The position numbers and the translations under genes were made by a program. A stretch of DNA of 64,000 nt. Origin: Adiantum capillus-veneris. Lineage: Eukaryota > Streptophyta > Polypodiopsida > Polypodiales > Pteridaceae. Shown piece after piece: positions 56,036 through 64,000 of the stretch (position 1 is the first letter of the stretch; every line of letters starts with the position of its first letter). The notes under the pieces are model-generated. The model was given only the letters and a program-made list of their open reading frames with translations, searched no databases and was not told where the DNA came from. The stretch is from NCBI GenBank assembly GCA_014529385.2, contig CM043958.1:125589817-125653816 (forward strand), given 5' to 3'.

Positions 56036-57341
56036 GGGAGGGGGTATAGCGTCTTAGTACTTAGGCACCACAAAAGGATGGCGAATCCGCAGACCCTTCA
56101 CACATACACAAGCTCACTCCAAACACAAGACTAGGTGGCGATTCTGCACACCTCACAACGGCAAAACATTGCAAGAAAACATACTCACAAAACCTCAAGA
56201 TTTATTTAGAGAATAAGGCGATGAAATGGGGAGCATACGGTAAGGGAATGAGAAGGGAGAGCGTGGTAGAGCACATGGCGGATAGGTGGGAGTTGATGGC
56301 GAAGACTCGCACGAGGGTTATGGCCATCATCCTTCATTTAGTTTCCCTTCATCTTCCATAGCCCAAGGGTGTAGAGGTTATGCTCAAGACGAGCATGGTG
56401 ATTGCGGTGATGGTGATGGTGTGGGTGTGTGTGTGTGCACTAGGCACACACAGTGCATAGTGTACTCTTTGGTGATGGTGTGTGTGTGTTTAGTGTGATG
56501 GTGACCCCTCTTTATATAGGGGAGGAGGGGGGAGAAATTCTAGAATTTAGAAATGAAGAAATCATTATCTACATAGGCCATGTGACTGTGGGCCCCACTT
56601 GTCTGGCTGTGTGTATATGTGCCAGAACAGCAGTCTCATGAGAGAGAGACTAAGAGAGAGAGATGGGTTGATGAAAAAAAGTGAGAGGTGACATGGAGAA
56701 TAAAGTAATTACAAGAGGGGAGTGTGTTCAGAGGTGAATCTTTGTGCAGATGTGTGTGAACACAAGAAAAATCAGGTAACCACCGGGTGGGGATGGGTCT
56801 GTGGGCACCTTTTTCAATGAAACTGAGTGTGTGTGAGTGTGGGGGAGGTTATTTAGCTACAAGACAAGAGACACGGCGCCCTTTAGAGAGAGAGGGGGAT
56901 ATTTGGGTCATGGGATATGATAGGAGAGAGAAAGAGGGGGTGGGGTATACTATTTTGGAAGATAGGGTAAGTTGCATGTGAGTTAGGGTGTATTATTGGT
57001 GAGTTATAATGCATTATTGGTGAGAGGTGGGGTAGCTGGAGGGGAGAGAGAAAGGAGAAAGGACAAGGGGAAGAGAGAGGGGGTTGACCTTTTGAGTGGA
57101 GGAGAGGAAAAGGGACACACGGTGGGGCAACAGTGAAGAAAAAGGAGGCAAGGTGGGGATGGGCTACCCTGCAGGCATGAGGTGGCCTATTTTACCTTTC
57201 TTATATATTTACATAATCATACTTTATTTTTTCTTACTTTTTCCAATGCCTTTTATCACTCCCTCCCTAAGAGGGGGTTTTCATGGGGTGGGGACGAGAG
57301 AAGAGGGGTATGGGAGCTTGGCTTGTGAAAAGCCCCCATCA
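55772..57341 (-). repeat. 5' LTR of the Gag-only LTR element (1,570 bp)
   Basis: Partner of 51138-52679. The GA tract is 47 bp (55986-56032) against 23 bp in the other LTR, accounting for most of the length difference. The minus-strand TATA box (TATATAAA, about 56511-56518) would drive transcription towards lower coordinates. High identity indicates recent insertion. Confidence 0.95.
56510..56519 (-). promoter_or_regulatory. TATA box of the Gag-only element 5' LTR
   Basis: Minus strand CCTATATAAAG, conserved at 51851-51860 in the other LTR. The position is about 830 bp into the LTR in the element's orientation. Confidence 0.6.
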
Positions 57342-57345
57342 AGGC
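57342..57345. other. Possible target-site duplication, right (AGGC)
   Basis: Matches 51134-51137. It is short and embedded in text that itself resembles the left flank, so confidence is limited. Confidence 0.5.
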
Positions 57346-57529
57346 TAGATAGACTATTCCCTTATTGTACAGTAGCATACCAAATAGGAGATGTATAAAT
57401 TAAAAATATGAAACAAAATTGCTTATAAATGGTGAAGTATTCACCTCTTTAATGCTTAGCACCTTCTATGGCTTCATGGTACAATGCATCCCCTTTCTTA
57501 AATCATAATCATAATCTACATGCTTCAAC

Positions 57530-57860
57530 AATCCCTATTGTAGCTTCCTCTTTACTTTCTTGATCTTTATCTTTTCTAGGTAATCCGTTTTTGCATAGCG
57601 TTTTGCACCATTAGAATCAATCTTCTCTCTGATTCTAGGATGCAAGAAGGCTAGAGCCCACTCTTGCTTAAAAAGATCTCCATTATGCAGCCATGTAGCA
57701 AAAACTATTTTCTCCTAGAATGGACTCAAAATGCTTCAAAAACATATCAAAATATCCACTTACATATTCATTCAAGGTGCTCAATTGTGCGTCCCAATCT
57801 AATGGAAAACCTTGCTTCTAAAAGGCTTTAACAAACTACTTTTAAATTTTAGGTAACAAT
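57530..57860 (-). pseudogene. Decayed Gag-like sequence
   Basis: On the minus strand, broken frames read LDWDAQLSTLNEYVSGYFDM, then TWLHNGDLFKQEWALAFLHP and RIREKIDSNGAKRYAKTDYL. The pattern 'tl.eYv..F......' followed by 'F..GL.p.IR..i' is Gag-like. The region lies upstream (in minus orientation) of a primer-site-like sequence at 58041-58059, as expected for an internal region. Confidence 0.4.
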
Positions 57861-58059
57861 TTCCAATATGCAGACTTTAATCTTGCAAATCATACTCTCG
57901 CAACAAGTCCCCGTATGCAACAGGTAGATATCCCGATTAGAGAACCAATCTACAATTGATTCATCTTTAGTAAGTAGCGTCTCATTATCGGATGTTATCT
58001 TTGTGCTTTAGAACTTCACCATGGAGCAATCAATGTGCTTCTCAGTGGGGGAACCAAAA

Positions 58060-58260
58060 GATATAAGAGGAAAATGGGACACACCAAAAACACTCACAAA
58101 ATGGATCTCTACAGTTCAGGGTATCCAAATTACCCCAATCCTTGAAAAAATGCCTTCAAAAACTCACTTTTCTACTTGTACACACTGTTTGGTGGAAACA
58201 ATCCGGATACATGCCACACTTTGTTGTATTCAATCCCTTTTTTCCACGTTTTGTTGAGTT
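58060..58260. repeat. Diverged copy of repeat family Q, first piece
   Basis: Colinear with 45440-45600: 'gg.acaca...aaaacact.acaaa', 'accccaatcct', 'aaaactcactttt.ta.ct.g.acacact.ggt'. The family continues at about 60000 after an interruption of roughly 1.7 kb. Confidence 0.6.
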
Positions 58261-58707
58261 TAATTTAGCTTTGAAGCTCTAGCCATCAACTTTGTAAATT
58301 CTTAGAGTTATGGTCTTTGGTATCAAAATAAGGTTTTGGACAGGTCCCACCCTAATCCTTTCAACCCTAATTGATGGTGGAGATTGTTACTTAACCTATT
58401 CCTATAAACTAAAATGTATCTACAAACATAAATGAGTTTAACAGTGCAGAAATGAAAACAAAATGTATGTTGAATTAGTACTTTCCAAGCATAGGGAAAA
58501 TCAGAGAACAAAATACTTATTGTACTTCACTCACAACTCTCTTTGTTATAAGGAGTAGAACTGGCTAGTCCTTGACTCTAGTCTCTCTACTAAGCACTAA
58601 ACCTATGTCTCGCTGCTTTACTATCTAGGTGTAAATGGAATGGGTGTCAAAATATCTGGAAAGGATTTTTTTTGTACAACTAGGTCACTTGCCACCTAAG
58701 GATCAAC
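58261..58707 (-). other. Unassigned sequence, possibly internal to a minus-strand LTR element
   Basis: No coding domain. 'gatggtggagattgttactta' at 58372-58392 also resembles a polypurine tract plus TGTT LTR start on the plus strand. Neither reading could be confirmed. Confidence 0.3.
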
Positions 58708-58728
58708 TTCCCCGGCAATGACACCAAT
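58708..58728 (-). other. Primer-binding site resembling the tRNA-Asp type
   Basis: Minus strand TTGGTGTCATTGCCGGGGAA following ACTAACA. The usual plant tRNA-Asp-type site (in Athila/Tat elements) is TGGCGCCGTTGCCGGGGA; this differs at a few positions, mostly C-to-T or G-to-A type. It implies an LTR starting TGTTAGTGGG at 58729 on the plus strand. Confidence 0.55.
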
Positions 58729-59580
58729 GTTAGTGGGTCGCACAATGAACGTCTATAGCATAGCTATCTGGCACTAACATAATGTCAATACGTAATGAAG
58801 CGACTCGGCATGGGGCACAAAAACTCAATGAGATGTCAATCTCAAAGAAATGAACCTAAAGAATTTTTCATGCATCTACAATAGCAAATAAATTACTTCC
58901 TAGTTGGAAAATCAGCCTATGTCCAGTCTCACCACTCTAGGTCATCACGCCTTTTTGTCATCCAAATGGATTTCGAATGCAACAAAACTTAAGGAGGGGT
59001 GTTACAACACCTAAGGGCATAATCCTACCAAGTTCTACAATAATCTTAGAAGGTAAAAAAATCAAGATCCATCCCAAAAATACGTATAGAAAACTGAAAC
59101 AGAACTACATGGAAAGGTTCCCTTCAGGTTTAGAAACACTCTTCCAAGGTCAAAACATCAAAAAATAACCATTTGAGCCCTCAAATCAACACATTTAGCA
59201 CACAGACAAGACGTCTTAAACCACAACAAAATTGAGAATGATTACACTTAGATTAAGAGCAAGAGATAAGGAACACAATGTGCTATTTGGAATCGAATTC
59301 TGACCTACCAGACAAGGAGAAATGTTGATTACAAACTGTAGCAGAAGTGCATCTCTCAGTCAACGTCCAATAAGTCCCAAAGATAATGATAAGGTCTCTT
59401 TAAAACTAAGGGTTTTGACTTAAAAACTTGTGACCCTTTCCCACGGAGACCATTGGCCACTTTACAAGGCTCGTAGGTTTCAAGTGGGAAATGGAGAATA
59501 ACAGGCTAGATTACACTTAAAAAATCATTAATAGCAAAATTACAAGGCTTCTTTTGGCAAAAAGGTATTGAATACAGAGA
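58729..59580 (-). repeat. Possible LTR of a minus-strand gypsy element (outer end unknown)
   Basis: Starts at the primer-binding-site boundary. Contains LTR-like non-coding text with a few short shadow ORFs. No second LTR was found in the window, so it may be truncated. Confidence 0.35.
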
Positions 59581-59749
59581 AGTGTCGCATGTATCTGGGT
59601 TTTTAGGTGTTATTCCGTTGTATCCACCGAACACACACTCAATTGCACACTGCACAATGCGCGCATGCATGCACACACACACACTCACACTTGTTGAGAT
59701 GAATGCTTTCCACAGTGCATTTATTCCTTGGACTACAATCACACAAAAA

Positions 59750-59806
<57 letters not shown>

Positions 59807-60510
59807 GTGGTGCATTATGTAATCATGTTAATTTAGAATGACAAAAGGAGGGGTTTTAGAATGCAAAAAGTTTATGCAATTTTACAGAAATACATTAAAA
59901 TAAGGGGTTTTTATAGTTTTGGGAAAAAATACTAAAATAAGGGGTCACGTTCAGACATGTTGAAAGAGGGATTTTTTTAATACCCCATGAGCACATGTAT
60001 ATTGTGGGGTACTGAACGATGAAACACCACAAATGGCTTGGGGCACATGCACACACATTGAATCCACTACACAAAAGAGCAAAAGAAGGAGATAAGGAAA
60101 TCATGGGATAATGACACAAAAAATGGCTATGGAAGCTTGGTCTTTCTCAAAGAGCACTCTACAAGCTTCTCCTTCACAACACCAACGGCTCCTGCTTCCA
60201 TTTTGAGGAAAAAAGTTGAAAAACTCTATAATCAGCTCATCTTTATAAAGGAGGTTTACAAATTTTTAGTATGTTCATCCTTCTCACCAGACACTCAAAA
60301 TGATTTTAGCAACCGTTCCATGCTAAGCCACATGGGCACCACCTCTTGGAGTCTTAAAGGGGGGATGGGCACTTTTCCTTTTTCTCCTCTCTCTGGCCCT
60401 TAGGTTTGTCAAAAGGTAGTGGGCACCCCTCCCCACGAACTAGGGCTATCTCTAGTGGAGGACTTGGTCCTCAATAAAAAGAATGCAAACGAATGGCCCT
60501 GAAATGGGGA
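59581..60510. repeat. Diverged copy of repeat family Q, second piece, with (CT)n
   Basis: 60040-60480 is colinear with 45640-46070: 'caaatggc.t.gggcaca', 'atggctatggaagcttg', 'ctttataaagga/ggtt', 'catgctaagcc..atgg..ccacctctt', 'ctagtggag..cttggtcctc'. The purine tract at its end is decayed (AAAAAGAATG). A pure CT run of 53 bp is at 59752-59804. Confidence 0.65.
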
Positions 60511-60960
60511 AAAATAATTTGTAACCACAGCATTGATACTAACTTCCAACATTGTGCCACAACATCTTGGTGCTCATGACTCTGGTGGATAATCTCTCAC
60601 TTCTAGCTATCCTCTATGGTACATACTATCTCTTTGAACCATGGAAATCTTGAAAAACCACCCTTTGGCACTCTTATCAAGGCCATCAATAAGATGTAGA
60701 ACTAGCCCCTGGGCAAAACTTCAACTACACCTAACTTGGCCATCTTGACTATGATTGTAGATTTGAAAAGACCTTCGTGCTCCATAAATCAAACAATCAA
60801 GTTTATCAACTCAAATATACCCTATTCATCATGTTACATGTCATAAAATCTAATATCTAACCAACCCAAATGATTTTCTCATATTAAATTGATCACTTAA
60901 TGTGGGAGAATAAACGGGAACAAGTGTTAAGATATAGATATGTGCTTATAGATCTATCTC
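60511..60960. other. Spacer before the chromovirus pol
   Basis: No gene. 60690-60800 contains an LTR-like phrase shared with 49.7 kb. The chromovirus Gag and protease are missing, so the element is 5'-truncated at about 60.96 kb. Confidence 0.4.
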
Positions 60961-60963
60961 AAC

Positions 60964-61505
60964 ATGGGGCCAATGGTAAAGGGGCCCAAAAGGGAGATGG
61001 TCTATCAAAGAGCAAGGCTAACCAATGGAGCACAAGAGGAGATTATGAGGCAAGTACAGGAATTGGTAGACAAAGGGATGGTGAGGCCTAGTTCCTCTCC
61101 CTTTTGTTCTCCAGTCCTTTTAGTGAAAAAGAAAGATGGTACATACCGTATGTGTGTGGACTATCGAGCACTAAACCATATCACTATCAAAAACAAATTT
61201 CCCGTACCTCGGGTAGAAGATCTGTTTGATAAGCTACAAGGCTCTACCTACTTCAGTAGGATTGACCTTAAGAGTGGCTATCATCAAATAAGGATAGTGG
61301 ATGAAGATATCTTAAAGACCACGTTTCGCACAACGTTTGGTCTTTATGAATATCTAGTCATGCCTTTTGGCTTGACTAATGCACCAGCTACGTTCAATCG
61401 TTTGATGGAGAAAATTTTTAGACCATATCGAAAATTCACTGGAGTATTTTTGATGATATCATCATCTACTCCAAGTCTTTGGAGGAACATAAGTAGCATC
61501 TCCAA
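60964..61505 (+). pseudogene. Chromovirus (Ty3/gypsy) reverse transcriptase, N-terminal two thirds
   Basis: RT of a chromodomain-containing gypsy element: [100 protein letters not shown], then [15 protein letters not shown] one-base loss at about 61444-61455, exactly at the catalytic FxDD box, shifts the frame, so the open stretch ends at 61507-61509 in nonsense ([10 protein letters not shown]). Domain content fits the Tekay/Reina type of plant chromoviruses by general appearance; no clade test was done. No Gag or protease upstream. Confidence 0.92.
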
Positions 61506-62480
61506 GTGATTTTTCAAGCATTGAGGGAGAACAAGCTTTATCTCAACCAAAAGAAAAGCGAATTCTTCCTTCAAGATATTCAATATCTAGGTCATATTAT
61601 CTCTCACGATGGTATTCGTATGGATCCATCAAAGTTAGAGGTAATAAAATCATGGCCTAACCCAAGGAATCTACATGAGCTAAGAAACTTTATTGGTATG
61701 TGTGCATACTATAGACGCTTCATAGCAAAATTCTCTCAAGTAGCTGGACCACTTCACGACTTAACAAAGAAGAACGTTAAGTTTGTGACTGCTAAGGAGC
61801 AAAATGCTTTTGAAAAACTCAAAGAGAAGCTTACTTCCCAACCAGTCCTCGTGCTTCCGGATCTCTCAAAGCCATTTGAGGTCCAATGTGATGCGTGTGG
61901 TGATTGCCTTGGAGCGGTTTTGCTTCAAGAAGGGCATGCCATAGCCTATGAGAGCCGAAGGCTCAATAGTGATGAACGAGTCTTGGGCATTTATGAGAAA
62001 GAGCTTTTAGCTGTTCTACATGCCCTAGACACATGGAAGCACTACCTATTGGGGACTCCATTTATCCTACGAACCGACCACCAAAGTCTCAAGTATTTCA
62101 TGACGCAAACCAAGCTTTCCGACAAACAAATGAGGTGGGAAAATTTTCTTTCGCAATTTAATTTCCATATTGCTCACATAGCTGGTAAGCACAATCAAGT
62201 TGCCGATGCACTTTCACGACGACCAAAAGTTAATGCGGTGTCTATAGCTACTCACAATGATCTATCCTCTATGATAGATGAGTATGCTACTGACCCTGAC
62301 TTTAGAGACATAATGTCAGCCCTTGCTTTGGGGAAGAAAGAGGAACCATTCACCTTGCAGGATGGTTATCTTCTCCACGGCAATAGGCTATGTGTTACCC
62401 ATTCCCTTCGTGAGAAGGTTATGTATGAATCCCATGCTCCTCCATATGTAGGGCATAGAGGTATTCAACCTACTCTCTGA
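61456..62480 (+). pseudogene. Chromovirus RT end, RNase H and integrase zinc domain start
   Basis: The correct frame resumes after the catalytic box and is open to TGA 62478-62480. Motifs: LYLNQKKSEFFLQDIQYLGH (RT thumb), FIGMCAYYRRFIAKFSQVAG, RNase H FEVQCDACGDCLGAVLLQEG with the first catalytic Asp, YESRRLNSDE, YEKELLAVLHALDTWKHYLL, FILRTDHQSLKYFM, AGKHNQVADALSRRP, and the integrase zinc start ESHAPPYVGHRGIQPT (both His ligands). The TGA then interrupts the zinc domain. Confidence 0.93.
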
Positions 62481-63299
62481 GGAGTAGAGACGTATTTCTA
62501 TTGGCCTACCATGAAAGTGGACATACAAGAGTATGTTTCAAAATGTGTAGTATGCCAAAAGACCAAGTATGATAGAGGGAAGAAACCTGGATTACTCCAG
62601 CCATTGCCTATTCCAAATTCACCATGGGAGAGTATATCCATGGATTTCATCTTTGGATTGCCCAACTCTATCCATGGGAATACAGGAATATGGACAATAG
62701 TCGACAGGTTTAGCAAGCAAGCACATTTTATTCCTGTCAAAAAGACTATTAAGGCACATCAAATGGCAACTCTCTTCATATCTCAGATTTTCAAGCACCA
62801 TGGATTACCCACATCCACCGTGTCAGATAGAGATCCTAGAATGACCAGTAATTTTTGGAAAGGTCTCTTTGAAAATCTAGGAACAAGATTGAATTTCTCT
62901 TCGGCCTATCACCCACAAACGGATGGACAAAGTGAGATAGACAATCTTACGATACTCGATCTACTCAAGACTTATGTTACCGAAGTAGATCAACGCTCAC
63001 AATGGGAAAAGTATTTATCTCTAGTAGAGTATGCCTACAATAATACTGTACATACTTCTACGGGGAAAGCACCTTTCGAGATCATAGAGGGAAGACCTAA
63101 AAGTCCCTTGCTACTCAAAGTACATGGGAAGATCTTCGCCGCCGATGAGTATAGCCGTGACCTACAAGAATCTTTTCAAAAGATTAGGGAGGCTATAGCC
63201 ATCTCTCAACAAAGGCAAAAAGCTGCTGCTGATAAGCATAGAAGAGCCTTAATGTTCAAAGAAAATGATTGGGTCTTACTCAAGTTTCCTAAGGCTTGA
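62481..63299 (+). pseudogene. Chromovirus integrase core
   Basis: After the stop the zinc-domain Cys pair KCVVCQKTK (62.54 kb) is followed by the DDE core: ISMDFIFGLP (first Asp, 62.64 kb), VDRFSKQAHFIPV, TVSDRDPRMTSNFWKGLFEN (second Asp, 62.82 kb) and SSAYHPQTDGQSEI (Glu, 62.93 kb). The residues after Glu (DNLTILDLLKTYV) differ slightly from the usual R-x-N-x-x-L. The frame stays open to TGA 63297-63299 (FKENDWVLLKFPKA). In an intact element this protein inserts cDNA into chromatin. Confidence 0.92.
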
Positions 63300-63722
63300 T
63301 TAAGGCAAACGACGGGCAAAAATCCTTCGGGCCATCAAAAGTATTATGCTAAACTAGCAAAAAGATACTATGGTCCTTTCCAAATCTTGAAGCACATTAA
63401 TGAGACGGCTTATCAACTCAAGTTTCCCAACCATTGGCTTATACACAATGCCTTTCATGTAAGCCTACTTAATCCCTACAAAGGAGAGCCACCAACTAAA
63501 CCAATTATTGAAGACCCTCCCGAAGTTGAAGACCAAGAAGAGGTGCTACAACCCGAAGCTGTCCTTCGGCATGAAGACAAGGTACTACGACATGGTAAGA
63601 TAATCCGACGATATCTTATTAAGTTCAAAAATTATCCTTTTGAAGATGCTAAATGGATGCAAGGAGTACAACTTAAGGATAGTATGAACCTTGCCAATGC
63701 TTACAATGCTACATTAGAGTAA
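63300..63722 (+). pseudogene. Chromovirus integrase C-terminus with chromodomain
   Basis: In the same reading register after the stop: KYYAKLAKRYYGPFQILKHI, YQLKFPNHWLIHNAFHVSLL (GPY/F-type integrase tail), then a chromodomain at about 63540-63719: PEAVLRHEDKVLRHGKIIRR, YLIKFKNYPFEDAKWM, ending MNLANAYNATLE and TAA at 63720-63722. Chromodomains in plant chromoviruses steer insertion to heterochromatin by reading histone marks; here the second aromatic-cage residue context (FKNYPFEDAKW) is kept. Confidence 0.9.
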
Positions 63723-64000
63723 GCAAATGTACAAATTTCTTTTAAATGCCTCATGTTTTTGTCTTATATGACTAGTGCTCTTTTTAATTGTGCACAAATT
63801 TAACTAGTATGCATGCTTAGAATCATGTTTGTGATGACGACGTCTCTCAAACACCAAGTAGAATTTGTCACTCTACTTTGGGAGCATGAAATGGACTAAA
63901 GAGCAGACATGCTTGCGGCAGCTATGTCTCCCAAGCACCAAATGGATTAGTCATCCATTTTGGAAAGATGTCGTCGGGTAAAAAGGGATCCTTTACCCGC
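63723..64000 (+). other. 3' untranslated region of the chromovirus, cut by the window edge
   Basis: Non-coding. No polypurine tract or LTR start is seen before the window ends. 'gtcgtcgggtaaaaagggatcctttacccgc' at the very end contains an inverted repeat, GGGTAAA..TTTACCC. Confidence 0.6.

Overview
This window looks like a heterochromatic, repeat-packed stretch of a large nuclear plant genome. I find no intact host gene. Nearly everything recognisable is a retroelement or its wreckage: Ty3/gypsy, Ty1/copia, one Penelope-like element (PLE), one LTR element whose only recognised domain is Gag, and a weak L1-type ORF1. Very long (CT/AG)n tracts are scattered throughout. A pentatricopeptide-repeat (PPR) gene remnant with the PLS-type MYAKC signature, together with a PLE, fits a land plant and leans towards a non-flowering one (fern, lycophyte or conifer). 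That placement is inference.

Layout. 0-1.7 kb: 5'-truncated gypsy fragment A. 1.8-10.0 kb: gypsy element 1, with a leader carrying periodic palindromes, Gag and protease, a tail of WxPK repeats where pol is expected, then a polypurine tract and LTR. 10.6-12.3 kb: minus-strand relative of the Gag-only element. 12.4-18 kb: microsatellite-rich spacer with tandem blocks and an L1-ORF1-like remnant at 16.9-17.7 kb. 19.7-29.6 kb: gypsy element 2 (LTR, leader with a second palindrome family, Gag, protease, RT, RNase H, start of integrase). 29.6-34.8 kb: a well-delimited Tork-type copia element with 5-bp target duplications, inserted in element 2. 34.87-40.85 kb: a PLE in head-to-head arrangement with a 5'-truncated second copy, each 3' region carrying a hammerhead-ribozyme motif. 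40.85-43.4 kb: a second copy of the element 2 pol 3' half plus palindromes. 43.4-44.4 kb: another copia fragment. 44.56-45.26 kb: solo LTR of the 29.6-kb copia family. 45.03-47.46 kb: a 1,214-bp tandem duplication cutting through that solo LTR. 47.6-47.95 kb: PPR remnant. 51.1-57.3 kb: young minus-strand Gag-only LTR element with nearly identical 1.5-kb LTRs. 57.5-60.5 kb: degenerate LTR-element remnants. 60.96-63.72 kb: chromovirus pol with chromodomain, disabled by one frameshift and two stops.

How the parts relate. The elements are nested, so relative ages can be read: gypsy 2 is oldest, then the PLE and copia insertions, while the Gag-only element and the 1.2-kb tandem duplication are recent. 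Nonsense codons and ribozyme or palindrome variants are largely the C-to-T changes expected from cytosine methylation.

The most interesting signals are (1) two unrelated families of 22-bp perfect palindromes, both built as 9 nt + CGCG + 9 nt and repeated at regular spacing in the leaders of two related gypsy families, and (2) hammerhead ribozymes in a plant PLE, whose two copies differ almost only by CpG decay. All claims come from reading the sequence. No alignment or database search was run, and percent identities are estimates by eye.
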